DNA of 64,000 bases from BRH-c54 sp965284565. Lineage in GTDB: Bacteria; Bacteroidota; Bacteroidia; Flavobacteriales_E; Vicingaceae. The stretch is taken from the NCBI GenBank assembly GCA_965284565.1, contig OZ260100.1:2480001-2544000 (forward strand), written 5' to 3'. Shown here piece after piece: positions 1 through 8,864 of the stretch (within the stretch, counting starts at the first letter, position 1; each line of letters begins with the position of its first letter). The notes below the pieces were generated by a model that saw only the letters and a list, made by a program, of their open reading frames with translations, did no database searches and was not told where the DNA came from. Position numbers and translations under genes: made by a program.

Positions 1-788
1 TGTAATCCGTTGGAATTATCTAATTCCGAAATAAGAAAGTTATTTAATTCAAAATCAGTACTTTCTTCTTTTTTAAGGCTTTCAAAAGTGTTTAAATTTC
101 CAAAAGGAATACCTGAAATAACTGTTCTAGTATCCATATTAATGATGTTGTCGTACTTTAAAAAATCCTTTATTTGACCTAGTGTTAACCAACAAAAATT
201 ATCTTCTAATTCAATATCGTTAGAAATTTCTACAATAATATTTCTATTTCTTTTTTTCAGAAAACGAGCACCTTGTTCCGATTGAAGCTGATCTAATAAC
301 ACAGTTACATCTTTACGTTCAGATAAAAAATAATCTAAATAAAGCGGTGGCTTTCCTTGGTGTATCTGAGTATAATTACTTTTTGTTGCTTGTAAAGTTG
401 GAGAAAGTTGTACAGCATTTATATTTCCTGGTTCTATTTTGGCTTGCATCAAAAAGTGCAAGGTGTTATTAAATTTTTTAGTTATGATTCCTAAAAAACC
501 TATCTCGGGTTGGTTAATAATAGGTTGCGACCATTCTGATACTTTTCCCCAATTAGTTTTTATGTTGATACCTTCAATAGAAAAAAACTTACCTGAAAAA
601 TGTTCTAAATTGCCTGTAGTTGAGTTAAATTCCCAATTTTCCATATCGGAAAAAGGTATAAATGTAACTTTATGATGGGTTGCTTTCTTTTTTTCTTCTA
701 TCCAATTTAAAAAATCTGTATTACTCATTAACGTGTTTTCTGTTGTTAGCGAGGATTTTAGAAAGTGATATTTGATGTCGTTATCCAT
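1..788 (-). CDS. NDP-hexose 2,3-dehydratase, N-terminal part (cut by window edge)
   Basis: An open frame runs from an ATG at 788 down to base 3 with no stop, giving 262 residues of a protein that continues outside the window. The family removes water from C2/C3 of dTDP-4-keto-6-deoxyhexose, the committing step towards 2,6-dideoxysugars. Family blocks seen are GFLGI, LHFLMQAKIEPGNINAVQLS, QATKSNYTQIHQGK, LDQLQSEQGARFLKKRNRN and IIVEI. Family members are about 450-480 residues with two similar halves, so this is the N-terminal half. A second in-frame ATG lies 20 codons in (MSNTDFLNW). The neighbouring glycosyltransferase and flippase suggest the sugar enters a surface polysaccharide. Family call is firm; the exact sugar is not known. 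Confidence 0.9.
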   Translation of the reverse strand, partial: MDNDIKYHFLKSSLTTENTLMSNTDFLNWIEEKKKATHHKVTFIPFSDMENWEFNSTTGNLEHFSGKFFSIEGINIKTNWGKVSEWSQPIINQPEIGFLGIITKKFNNTLHFLMQAKIEPGNINAVQLSPTLQATKSNYTQIHQGKPPLYLDYFLSERKDVTVLLDQLQSEQGARFLKKRNRNIIVEISNDIELEDNFCWLTLGQIKDFLKYDNIINMDTRTVISGIPFGNLNTFESLKKEESTDFELNNFLISELDNSNGL

Positions 789-831
789 TGTGTTATTTGC
801 AAATAAAAGTAGTGAAATTTTTTACATCAGT

Positions 832-1956
832 TTACTCAATTGTCTTTTTTATGCTTTCCATTATTAATTGAGTAGTTTTCTCCCAACTAAACTTTGTAGC
901 TTGAAGGATGCTTTTTGAGCTTAACTCCTCATGAAAATTTTTGTCGGCAGTAATTTTTTGCATTGCTTGTACAATTTCATTTTGGTTAAACGGATTTACT
1001 AAAACACCTGCATCTCCAACAACTTCTGGCATAGAAGTTATGCTAGATGTAATTACAGGAACACCGCATTGCATTCCTTCTAACAACGGAATTCCAAAGC
1101 CTTCAAAAATAGGAATGTAAGTAATGGCTTTTGCAGCAGCTGTAAATTCAGCAAGTTCTTTATCATTAACTCTCCCAGTAAAAACAATATCTTTTTTATG
1201 TTCTAGTTCGTTTAAAAGCTGTGTAGTTTCTGCATTACTCCACATTTTTTTTCCGGCAATTAATAATTTTAATGAAGAACCGCTTTCCGATTTATATTGG
1301 TTAAAAGCCTTAAGTAACATTGGAACATTTTTTCTCGGATGAATAGTTCCCACAAATAAAAAGTAATCTACTCCTTCAGCAAATTTATCTTTTACTGCTT
1401 GTTTTGTAGCTTCATTTATTGGTTTAAAATTTTCGCTTGCACCATTAAAAACTACATTAATTTTTGAAGCCTCTATCTTATAAGTCTGAGCGATATCATT
1501 TTTAGAAAACTCAGAAACGGTAGCAATTTGGTCGGCTTGTTGAGCAAACTTTGGAAAGTACTTTTTATAGTAGTTCAATACATTCTTGGGCAACATTTCA
1601 GGATGATGCTCAAAGTTTAAATCATGAATAATGGATAAGGTTTTTATGTTGTTATTTAGCGGAAACATACCATCTGTTGCAACAAAAATATCAGGGTTAA
1701 GCTTTTTTAATACACGTTTTAATGCAATTTGGTACCAGTAAGGAAAAATATAAATGTGCTTGGTAATTGGGCTAATAATAATGGGGTGAATATTTTTTGC
1801 AGCAATAAATTCCTCATCAGGCTTTCTATCAAAAATAAAATAAAAATCTATTTCGGGATGTTGTTTCGCTAATAGTGAGAAGGTTTGCCAAGTAAACAAA
1901 CCAATGCCATCCATTTTGTTTTTAATAACTAATCGGGTATTTACGGCAATTTTCAA
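832..1956 (-). CDS. GT4-family glycosyltransferase
   Basis: A retaining GT-B fold glycosyltransferase (group 1/GT4), 374 residues, that moves a sugar from an NDP donor onto a growing glycan at the inner membrane. The donor-binding C-terminal half shows GTIHPRKN at about residues 203-210 and the acidic EGFGIPLLEGMQCGVPVITS block at 285-304, the E-x7-E signature of this family. The N-terminus has the glycine-containing acceptor loop (DGIG, residues 16-19). The start is TTG at 1956, followed directly by the KIAVNTR first strand. It is transcribed away from the flippase at 2037 and lies just downstream of the 2,3-dehydratase, so it probably belongs to the same polysaccharide cluster. Substrate unknown. 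Confidence 0.9.
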   Translation of the reverse strand: MKIAVNTRLVIKNKMDGIGLFTWQTFSLLAKQHPEIDFYFIFDRKPDEEFIAAKNIHPIIISPITKHIYIFPYWYQIALKRVLKKLNPDIFVATDGMFPLNNNIKTLSIIHDLNFEHHPEMLPKNVLNYYKKYFPKFAQQADQIATVSEFSKNDIAQTYKIEASKINVVFNGASENFKPINEATKQAVKDKFAEGVDYFLFVGTIHPRKNVPMLLKAFNQYKSESGSSLKLLIAGKKMWSNAETTQLLNELEHKKDIVFTGRVNDKELAEFTAAAKAITYIPIFEGFGIPLLEGMQCGVPVITSSITSMPEVVGDAGVLVNPFNQNEIVQAMQKITADKNFHEELSSKSILQATKFSWEKTTQLIMESIKKTIE

Positions 1957-2010
1957 AAGCAGAATGTTTAATTATAATCAGCGAAAATAATAATATTGAC
2001 GCAGATAAGT

Positions 2011-2018
2011 TATTTTTG
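2011..2018 (+). promoter_or_regulatory. Bacteroidota -7 element TATTTTTG, flippase gene
   Basis: Matches the TAnnTTTG consensus of Bacteroidota housekeeping promoters. A TTG lies at 1996-1998, but the 12-base spacing is shorter than usual, so only the -7 box is well supported. It would give a leader of about 15 bases before the GTG. Confidence 0.4.
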
Positions 2019-2036
2019 TCGCAAATCAATTGAATA

Positions 2037-3479
2037 GTGCAGAAAAAATTTGTCACCAATTTAGCTTTACTATTGCTGCTTAACCTGCTGATTAAGCCTT
2101 TTTGGATATTTGGTATCGACCGAACTGTTCAGAATACTTTGCCCGAAGATTATGGGATGTACTTTGTTTTGTTCAATTTTTCGTTGTTATTTAATATTGT
2201 TTTAGATTTAGGAATTACTAACTTCAATAATAAACACATCACCCAAAACAATAATTTACTTACCAAGTATTTTTCGGGGATAACCGTATTTAAAATGATG
2301 CTGTTTGTAATTTATCTTGTTATCACTTTTGGGGTGGGATGGGTAATGGGTTACGATAGCGAAAGGTTTTTCGTCTTGTTATTTTTAGCAATCAATCAGT
2401 TTTTGGTTTCATTTATTCAGTATTTAAGATCCAACATAACAGCACTTCAATTTTACAAAACAGATAGTTTTCTTTCGGTACTCGATAAAACATTAATGAT
2501 TGCTTTTTGTGCTATTTTATTGTGGGGAAATGCCTTTGATTTTCCTTTTACCATAATGCACTTTATTTATGCTCAAACATTGGCTTATGCGATTACAGCT
2601 ATTATTGTTTTTTCAATAGTAATATCAAAAACTACTCATTTTATTTTTACCATAGATGGTCCTTTCTTAAAGCAAATTTTAAAACAAACTTTTCCTTATG
2701 CTTTGTTGGTGCTTACAATGGTTTTTTATTATAGGATAGATGCTGTAATGTTAGACTTAATGCTTCCCGATGGAGAGCGACAAGTAGCTATTTATGCTCA
2801 AGCCTACCGATTTATGGATGCTTTTAATCAATTTGGGGTGTTGTTTGCTGGGCTGTTATTACCCATGTTTGCTTTTTTAATTAAAGACAATAAAACGGTA
2901 GCTCCACTGGTGAAATTATCTTTTAGTTTATTGTTTGTTTTGTCTGTAACCATTGCAGGATTTATGTTTTATCATGCTCAGGAAGTAATGGATGTACTAT
3001 ATGATTTTGATACTCAGTATTCATCAAATGTATTGATAGTATTAATGTTCTGTTATGTTTTTATAGCTACATCTTATATTTTCGGGACATTACTTACCGC
3101 AAATGGAAGTTTAAAGTTGCTCAATAAAATTGCAGTTGTAGGTTTGGTAATTAATGTTTTATTAAATCTTTGGTTAATCCCTAAACATCAAGCTGTAGGA
3201 GCAGCAATAGCAAGTTTAGCAACGCAAGCAGTTATTATTATAGCTCAGGTAATAGTGTCTAAAAATATATTCAATTTTAAGTTGGATGTTAGCTTTTTAG
3301 TGAGAATAAGTTTATTTGCAGTAATAATTTTTGGAGCTTTTTTTGGAATAAAACAGTTTCAGCTTAGCTTAATAATTCATTTATTAATAGCAGCTACAAT
3401 TGGATTGACTTCGGGTTTATTACTTAAAGTAATAGATCTAAAAGGTATTTGGTTAATCTTAAAGAATAAGGTAGAGTAA
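2037..3479 (+). CDS. Polysaccharide flippase (Wzx/MATE-like, MVF superfamily)
   Basis: A 480-residue polytopic membrane protein with about 12-14 hydrophobic segments, resembling O-antigen/lipid-linked oligosaccharide flippases. The N-terminus (NLLIKPFWIFGIDRTVQN) and the mid-protein FPYALLVLTMVFYYRIDAVML segment are typical of the Bacteroidota branch. It would move undecaprenyl-linked glycan across the inner membrane. The start is GTG at 2037. A TATTTTTG element 19 bases upstream could be the promoter, in the short divergent gap shared with the glycosyltransferase. The 3' end is only 2 bases from the convergent signal peptidase gene, with no room for a conventional terminator. Confidence 0.88.
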   Translation: MQKKFVTNLALLLLLNLLIKPFWIFGIDRTVQNTLPEDYGMYFVLFNFSLLFNIVLDLGITNFNNKHITQNNNLLTKYFSGITVFKMMLFVIYLVITFGVGWVMGYDSERFFVLLFLAINQFLVSFIQYLRSNITALQFYKTDSFLSVLDKTLMIAFCAILLWGNAFDFPFTIMHFIYAQTLAYAITAIIVFSIVISKTTHFIFTIDGPFLKQILKQTFPYALLVLTMVFYYRIDAVMLDLMLPDGERQVAIYAQAYRFMDAFNQFGVLFAGLLLPMFAFLIKDNKTVAPLVKLSFSLLFVLSVTIAGFMFYHAQEVMDVLYDFDTQYSSNVLIVLMFCYVFIATSYIFGTLLTANGSLKLLNKIAVVGLVINVLLNLWLIPKHQAVGAAIASLATQAVIIIAQVIVSKNIFNFKLDVSFLVRISLFAVIIFGAFFGIKQFQLSLIIHLLIAATIGLTSGLLLKVIDLKGIWLILKNKVE

Positions 3480-3481
3480 TT

Positions 3482-4444
3482 TTATTTTATACTTTCAAAA
3501 AACCTTTCCCAACGTATTTTATTAGTTGTTTCAGATTTTCCCATAGAAAATAGGATGGTTTTAGCTTTTCCAACAACATGATTTTCGGGTAAAAAGCCCC
3601 AAAACCTTGAGTCTGAACTATTGTGTCTATTATCGCCCATAACAAAATAGTAGTCCATTTTAAAAGTATATTCGTTGGTAGTGTCACCATTTATAATAAA
3701 CTTATTATCTAATATAGTTAATTCATTTTCTTCATACACTTCAATAATTTGTTGGTACAAGTGTATGGAGTTGTTGTCTAATTTAACGGTAACATCTTTT
3801 TTTGGAATAACTACTTCTCCGAAATTATCAATGTTCCAAGGATAGAAAGGGTGGTAGGGGAAAATATAATCTGCAAAAGCATTTGGAGGTATGTTTAAGC
3901 TTTTTATAGATAAAGTTTGAGGTATTTGTTCAATAATTTTTTTGATACTATCTGTCATGGTAAGTTGCCATAATTCAGTATGCTCTATTTTACCACCTTC
4001 AGTAATATTATATTTCAATAAAGTATCTTGATGTAAATCTTTACTCAATACTTGATAATTAAACTGTGAATAGTAGGGGAGAACTTGTTCTTCATTGTTG
4101 ATGTATAAAGCTTTGTTAATTAGCTCTAACGTGTCTCCTGGAAGTCCAACACACCTTTTAATGTAGTAAGATTTATTGTTTATGACGGCTTTATTTTCTA
4201 AAGGATAGAAAAAAACGATTACATCATTTCTGTTGATAGTGGTAAGAGCAGGAAGTTTAAATTCGGTGTAAGGAATTTTAGCACCATAGCTTAATTTATT
4301 TACCACAATTAAATCTCCGGGAAGCAAGGTTTTCTCCATGGAAGAAGTAGGTATGGTAAATACTTCAAAAACAAATACTCTAATTACAATAACTGTAATA
4401 AAAGCAATAATTATAGCTTTAAACCATTCTTTGAGTATTTTCAC
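3482..4444 (-). CDS. lepB: Signal peptidase I (second of tandem pair)
   Basis: Membrane serine protease that removes signal peptides from Sec-exported proteins (S26 family), 320 residues. An N-terminal anchor (about residues 8-26) precedes the nucleophile Ser35 in the PTSSM box; Lys96 in the YIKRCVGLPGD box is the general base. The C-terminal box MGDNRHNSSDSRFWGF is present. About 160 residues lie between the Lys box and this last box, longer than in E. coli LepB. The start is GTG at 4444, 6 bases after the stop of the upstream lepB paralogue, so the two are co-transcribed. It converges on the flippase gene. Confidence 0.94.
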   Translation of the reverse strand: MKILKEWFKAIIIAFITVIVIRVFVFEVFTIPTSSMEKTLLPGDLIVVNKLSYGAKIPYTEFKLPALTTINRNDVIVFFYPLENKAVINNKSYYIKRCVGLPGDTLELINKALYINNEEQVLPYYSQFNYQVLSKDLHQDTLLKYNITEGGKIEHTELWQLTMTDSIKKIIEQIPQTLSIKSLNIPPNAFADYIFPYHPFYPWNIDNFGEVVIPKKDVTVKLDNNSIHLYQQIIEVYEENELTILDNKFIINGDTTNEYTFKMDYYFVMGDNRHNSSDSRFWGFLPENHVVGKAKTILFSMGKSETTNKIRWERFFESIK

Positions 4445-4450
4445 TTTTAA

Positions 4451-6046
4451 TTAATGTACTTTGGTGAAAAGTCTATCCCATCTAATTCTGCTAAAAAAGC
4501 CTCCTTCTTCCGGGTGTGGACTGTAAGACATCCATACAAAAACAGCTTTACCAACAATATGATCTTCGGGTACAAAACCCCAGTACCTTGAATCTAATGA
4601 GTTGTTTCTGTTGTCACCCATCATCCAATAGTAATTCATTTTAAAAGTGTAAGAAGTAGTTTCTACGTCATTAATAAATATTTTACCATCTTTTAGTTGT
4701 AAATCGTTTAGCTCGTAACGAGTTATAAGTACTTTGTATATAGGTAATGTATTTTCGTTTAACTCTACAGTTGTGCCTTTTTTAGGGATGGTTAGCGGAC
4801 CAAAATTATCTACTGTCCAGTTGTATAAAATACTATTTGGAAAGATGGATAAATCAGCATAAGTAGTAGAATCTTGTTTATCTATAATTTGTTCTATATT
4901 CACCACGTTAGGAAATTGTTTTAATTTCTGTTCAGCTTCTTCCGTCATGGTTAAATTGTAAATTGTTTTATCTTTACTTCTCCAAAAGTCAACTACATTA
5001 ATAGCACCAGTCTCTGGGTTCATATATTCCTGTACGGGAAATTCATAATTGATTTTTTTATCAAGTAATACTTTTTTAGACAACTCGTAATCTTTGGTAT
5101 GAACAATATATCTGTGTTGCACACCAGGATCTTGGTAAGCAGTTTCTCCATTAACTTTTAGTACTCCATCAATAACTTCAATTTTATCACCAGGTAAACC
5201 AACACAACGTTTTATGTAATTTTCTCTTTTATCAATTGGTCGGTAAGCAATGGTATATTTTTTCCAAACTTGTTTCCTCCCCATATCTCTAACTAATTGA
5301 TCATAAACCCTATCTTGGGACTCTAAAGCAACGGTATCTCCGGCAGGGAAATTAAACACCACACAATCATTGCGTTCAATAGCTCCCATTTTTGGTAGTT
5401 TAGTGTAAGGAAAACTAATTAATTCACTAAAAGATTTTTTACCACCAACTATTGGAATCCACTCAGGGAAACTATGGTGTGTAAAAGGAACAGCTAAGGG
5501 AGTCATAGGTATTCTTGCTCCGTAAGCTAATTTATTTACAAAAAGAAAATCTCCACGCAATAGTTTTTGCTCCATTGATGAAGTAGGAATGGTAAAAGCC
5601 TCTAAATAAATACCTCTTATAAGCGTAGCGGCAACTACAGCAAATACAATAGCATCAGCCCATTCTCTAGAAGTAGATTTTTTATATTTAGCAGCTTCTT
5701 CATAGCCAATAAATTTAACATCTTCTTTAAATCCAATATAAGGTAAATAAATTGGGGCAAAAACAACCCCTAAAAAATGTTCTTTAAAAGAAGTTTTTCC
5801 TAACAACTTCATCAGTTCTACTATTATTCCCATCCAAACTACAAAACCTAAAAACGGAATATAGTAAGTAATAATCCATAACCAAGATTTTTTGATGGTT
5901 TTACAAGCAATATAAGTAGAGTAGAAGGGAACTAAAGCTTTCCATCCTTCAATGCCAATTTTTTCAAAAATTTTATAAAGCCCAACATGAGCAACAATAA
6001 AATATATTAGAGATAGAACAATAAATGCTGGGATACTGATTTCCAT
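4451..6046 (-). CDS. lepB: Signal peptidase I with N-terminal DUF5684-like membrane domain
   Basis: A 531-residue S26 signal peptidase. Residues 1-105 form three or four membrane segments with FYSTYIACKTIKKSWLW, resembling the DUF5684 domain that precedes LepB in many Bacteroidota. The catalytic domain follows: an anchor at about 129-147, nucleophile Ser157 (PTSSM), general base Lys279 (YIKRCVGLPGD) and the final MGDNRNNSLDSRYWGF box. Large insertions separate the boxes, as in the downstream paralogue. First gene of a two-gene unit with the shorter lepB, with a TATATTTG promoter box upstream. Both catalytic residues are intact, so both copies should be active. Confidence 0.94.
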   Translation of the reverse strand: MEISIPAFIVLSLIYFIVAHVGLYKIFEKIGIEGWKALVPFYSTYIACKTIKKSWLWIITYYIPFLGFVVWMGIIVELMKLLGKTSFKEHFLGVVFAPIYLPYIGFKEDVKFIGYEEAAKYKKSTSREWADAIVFAVVAATLIRGIYLEAFTIPTSSMEQKLLRGDFLFVNKLAYGARIPMTPLAVPFTHHSFPEWIPIVGGKKSFSELISFPYTKLPKMGAIERNDCVVFNFPAGDTVALESQDRVYDQLVRDMGRKQVWKKYTIAYRPIDKRENYIKRCVGLPGDKIEVIDGVLKVNGETAYQDPGVQHRYIVHTKDYELSKKVLLDKKINYEFPVQEYMNPETGAINVVDFWRSKDKTIYNLTMTEEAEQKLKQFPNVVNIEQIIDKQDSTTYADLSIFPNSILYNWTVDNFGPLTIPKKGTTVELNENTLPIYKVLITRYELNDLQLKDGKIFINDVETTSYTFKMNYYWMMGDNRNNSLDSRYWGFVPEDHIVGKAVFVWMSYSPHPEEGGFFSRIRWDRLFTKVH

Positions 6047-6079
6047 GAGATGATGAATTTGTTAAATTAAATGATTGAA

Positions 6080-6087
6080 CAAATATA
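6080..6087 (-). promoter_or_regulatory. Bacteroidota -7 element TATATTTG, lepB pair
   Basis: On the minus strand TATATTTG fits TAnnTTTG exactly and lies 34 bases upstream of the ATG at 6046. No convincing -33 TTG was found. Confidence 0.5.
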
Positions 6088-6169
6088 GAAGATTTATAAA
6101 GAAACCAGTTAGTTTTAACAATTTTTATGTTGGAATGTTAATAGATTAATTGTTTAAGAGTTTAGAGTT

Positions 6170-6182
6170 TATGAGTTTAGAA
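6170..6182. repeat. Left arm of inverted repeat around the DedA gene
   Basis: TATGAGTTTAGAA here is the exact reverse complement of 7063-7075. The surrounding bases (about 6150-6240) also resemble, imperfectly, the reverse complement of 7005-7095, so the DedA gene sits between two degenerate inverted intergenic repeats. Confidence 0.5.
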
Positions 6183-6260
6183 GCACTAGGAATTAGAGGT
6201 TGAAAGTTTGAAGACTGATTTTCACGAATAACAATTAACCAATAACGATTAACTTCTATT

Positions 6261-6881
6261 TTAATTAATCGCACCAAAAATCATCCAGCCATAGACGGCA
6301 AAACGTAGAAATCTTAAAAGACCATAAGCAAGGTAGCTAGGTAGGGGATATTTTATAATTCCAGCAGCAACACTGGTAATGGCAAAAGGTACAGGTAATA
6401 AAGCACCGGCAATAATTAATAGACCACCCCATTTTCTCATGTTGCTTACATGTTTTGCCATTTTTACCTCTAAAAATTCATATACAGAAGGAAAATAAGC
6501 AAATGTTCTACCTGAGAAATAAGAAATTACTCCACCTAAATAAGAAGCAAGAGATAATATGCCTAAATAAAACCAAGGAGAGCTTGTTTTTGCAGCCCAA
6601 GCGATAAATATTTCGGGAGGTATTAAACCCAATATAGATTCGCTAATTAAGAAAACACTTAAAATTCCCGCTGTTGGAAATGAAGAAATCATCAACTCTA
6701 AAATATCGTTGATGTTCATTACAAAAAAATGAATGCCTAAAATAGCTGCAATAAAGATTAAAATTGGCCAAAAGGATTTTTTAAGAATAGTTCTCAAAAA
6801 ACTATAAAACCCAGTATATACATAATACTGATGCAATAATTGCAAACGAGATTTTTTCTTAAATTTTTGAACCTTTTCCAT
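6261..6881 (-). CDS. DedA/VTT-domain membrane protein
   Basis: A 206-residue integral membrane protein of the DedA (VTT/SNARE-associated) family, which includes undecaprenyl-phosphate and phosphatidylethanolamine flippases. Seen are the amphipathic block SESILGLIPPEIFIAWAA, an SYLGG turn, the GALLPVPFAITSVAAG re-entrant loop and C-terminal membrane helices. The canonical arginine of the second re-entrant loop is absent here (PVPFAIT). The ATG at 6881 is preferred; a TTG at 6896 would add only five residues. It is separated from lepB by 214 bases containing a degenerate repeat, so co-transcription with lepB is doubtful. Substrate unknown. Confidence 0.82.
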   Translation of the reverse strand: MEKVQKFKKKSRLQLLHQYYVYTGFYSFLRTILKKSFWPILIFIAAILGIHFFVMNINDILELMISSFPTAGILSVFLISESILGLIPPEIFIAWAAKTSSPWFYLGILSLASYLGGVISYFSGRTFAYFPSVYEFLEVKMAKHVSNMRKWGGLLIIAGALLPVPFAITSVAAGIIKYPLPSYLAYGLLRFLRFAVYGWMIFGAIN

Positions 6882-7062
6882 ATCTAATCCTAACAAAGAT
6901 AGGATTAACTTTAGGTTGTTCAGGTGTTTGTATAGTTAAATTTTTGTAATTTCTTTTATGTTTTTGATTATTAAATGGTTATTTTTTAGATAAATTGCTA
7001 CTAATGCAAGAATCCAGTATTCAGTCTTTAGACCTCAGCTCTCCAAGCTCATACCCCTAAAT

Positions 7063-7075
7063 TTCTAAACTCATA
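7063..7075. repeat. Right arm of inverted repeat around the DedA gene
   Basis: TTCTAAACTCATA is the exact reverse complement of 6170-6182. It lies in a tract with two ATACCC units (7051-7056 and 7074-7079). Confidence 0.5.
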
Positions 7076-7131
7076 CCCTAAATTATAGATATTAACAATT
7101 TAACTTTAGGTATGGAATAACTTTTAGTGCT

Positions 7132-7167
7132 TTTGTTTATCTCTATGGCAATATGATTATATATTTG
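7132..7167 (+). promoter_or_regulatory. purC promoter (TTTG -33, TATATTTG -7)
   Basis: TTTG at 7132-7135 and TATATTTG at 7160-7167 match the Bacteroidota -33/-7 boxes with a 24-base spacer, slightly long. The start codon is 29 bases after the -7 box. Confidence 0.6.
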
Positions 7168-7196
7168 CACTTTTCAAATTTAATAGACTAAAACTT

Positions 7197-8147
7197 ATGC
7201 AAAGCAATGCTGTAAAAGAAACTAACTTTAATTTTAAAGATCAAAAAAGTTTTTATAAAGGAAAAGTTAGAGATGTATATAACATTAATGATGAACTATT
7301 GATAATGGTAGTTTCCGATAGGATTTCAGCGTTTGATGTGGTACTTCCTAAAGCCATTCCTTTTAAAGGACAGGTGTTGAACCAAATAGCCGCTAAATTT
7401 TTAAAAGCAACAGCCGATATTTTACCTAACTGGGTGGTGGCAACTCCCGATCCTAATGTTACTATAGGTAGAATTTGTGAGCCTTTTAGAGTAGAAATGG
7501 TTATTAGAGGTTATTTATCCGGACATGCTTGGCGTGAATATAAAGCAGGTAAAAGAATTTTATGTGGAGTTGAGATGCCAGACGGAATGAAAGAAAATGA
7601 TAAATTTCCACAACCCATTATAACACCATCTACCAAAGCTTACGAAGGACATGATGAAGATATTTCTCGTGAAGAAATTATTAAGCAAGGCATTGTTTCA
7701 GAAGCAGATTATTTACAGTTAGAAGATTATACTCGTAAGATTTTTCAAAGAGGAACAGAAATGGCTGAAAAAATGGGATTGATATTGGTTGATACCAAAT
7801 ATGAGTTTGGAAAAATTGACGATACCATCTATTTAATTGACGAAATTCATACACCTGATTCATCAAGGTATTTTTACAAAGAAGGCTATCAGCAAAGACA
7901 AGATAATAATGAAAAACAAAAACAACTTTCTAAAGAGTTTGTAAGAGAATGGTTGATTGCTAATGGCTTTCAAGGTAAAGACGGACAACAAGTTCCAACA
8001 ATGACAGATGAATTTGTAAATGAAGTTTCTGAACGATACATAGAGCTTTATGAGCAAATTACAGGAGACAAATTTCAACGTGCTGATGTTTCTGACATCC
8101 AAACAAGAATTGAAAATAATTGTAAAGCTTTTTTAGCTACGATTTAA
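7197..8147 (+). CDS. purC: SAICAR synthetase (phosphoribosylaminoimidazole-succinocarboxamide synthase)
   Basis: Ligates aspartate to CAIR with ATP in purine biosynthesis; cytosolic. The 316-residue length is the longer, yeast-like class common in Bacteroidota (E. coli PurC is about 240). Motifs: FYKGKVRDVY near residue 20, SDRISAFDVVLPKAIPFKGQ, the GHAWREYKAGKR substrate loop and LIDEIHTPDSSRY towards the C-terminus. The ATG at 7197 fits well with a TTTG/TATATTTG promoter 29 bases upstream. The HAD phosphatase follows 20 bases later and is probably co-transcribed. Confidence 0.97.
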   Translation: MQSNAVKETNFNFKDQKSFYKGKVRDVYNINDELLIMVVSDRISAFDVVLPKAIPFKGQVLNQIAAKFLKATADILPNWVVATPDPNVTIGRICEPFRVEMVIRGYLSGHAWREYKAGKRILCGVEMPDGMKENDKFPQPIITPSTKAYEGHDEDISREEIIKQGIVSEADYLQLEDYTRKIFQRGTEMAEKMGLILVDTKYEFGKIDDTIYLIDEIHTPDSSRYFYKEGYQQRQDNNEKQKQLSKEFVREWLIANGFQGKDGQQVPTMTDEFVNEVSERYIELYEQITGDKFQRADVSDIQTRIENNCKAFLATI

Positions 8148-8167
8148 GAATACAATAAAACAACAGA

Positions 8168-8833
8168 ATGCAATCAACTATTAAGGCGGTAATTTACGAT
8201 ATGGATGGAGTTTTGATTAACTCTGAACCATTATGGAGAGAAGCAGAAATTCTTACTTTTAATAAAGTAGGCTTAAATTTTACTGAAGAAATGTGTAGAG
8301 AAACTATGGGCATGCGTTTGTATGAAGTAGTAGAATATTGGTATAACAAAACCCCTTGGGAAGGAATGTCGCTTAAAGAAGTAGAAAAAGAATTGTTAAA
8401 AACAGTTACTTCTTTAATCGTAAAAAATGGCAAAGCCATGGATGGTGTAAAAGAATCTTTAGAGTACTTTCAATCTAAAGGTTATAAGTTGGCTTTAGCA
8501 TCATCATCGGCAATGAAGCTAATTATCACAGTTTTAAATAAACTAAAATTAGCTTCTTATTTTGAAGTTATTAATTCAGCAGAAAACTTACCTTTTGGAA
8601 AACCGCATCCTGAAATTTTCATAAAAACAGCACAAGAATTAGATGTAATGCCAGTAAATTGCTTGGTAATTGAAGATTCTTTTAATGGTGTTTTGGCAGC
8701 AAAATCAGCACTTATGAAAGTAGTTGCCATTCCTGATGAAGAAAGTAAAGATGACCAACGATTTATTATTGCAGACAAAAAACTCAACAGTCTTTTAGAA
8801 ATAGAAAACGTATTCCTTGAGCCAGCAATTTAA
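8168..8833 (+). CDS. HAD-superfamily sugar-phosphate phosphatase (HxpB/YniC-like)
   Basis: A 221-residue HAD hydrolase with an alpha-helical cap, resembling hexitol/2-deoxyglucose-6-phosphate phosphatases and beta-phosphoglucomutases. Motif I is YDMDGVLINSEPLW (Asp11 nucleophile, Asp13 acid/base), motif II SSSA, motif III GKPHPEIF and motif IV VIEDSFNGVLAAKSA. Phosphatase is favoured over mutase from overall resemblance, but the exact substrate is not determined. It follows purC by 20 bases and its end meets the MBOAT gene, so the three may form one transcript without an obvious functional link. Confidence 0.85.
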   Translation: MQSTIKAVIYDMDGVLINSEPLWREAEILTFNKVGLNFTEEMCRETMGMRLYEVVEYWYNKTPWEGMSLKEVEKELLKTVTSLIVKNGKAMDGVKESLEYFQSKGYKLALASSSAMKLIITVLNKLKLASYFEVINSAENLPFGKPHPEIFIKTAQELDVMPVNCLVIEDSFNGVLAAKSALMKVVAIPDEESKDDQRFIIADKKLNSLLEIENVFLEPAI

Positions 8834-8864
8834 CATATCAGAGTGGTTGAGCCAATTCTTTAGC

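Larger units (their letters stand above)
6882..7196. other. Intergenic region with degenerate repeat and purC promoter
   Basis: About 315 bases without a gene between divergent dedA and purC. It holds the right arm of the inverted repeat (exact core 7063-7075) within a low-complexity tract of CTCATACCC/CTAAA units (about 7005-7095), then the purC promoter at 7132-7167. No further ORF or structured RNA was recognised. Confidence 0.6.

Noticed and set aside
439..675. 78-codon plus-strand ORF
   Set aside because: It lies antisense inside the conserved NDP-hexose 2,3-dehydratase frame and has no family resemblance.
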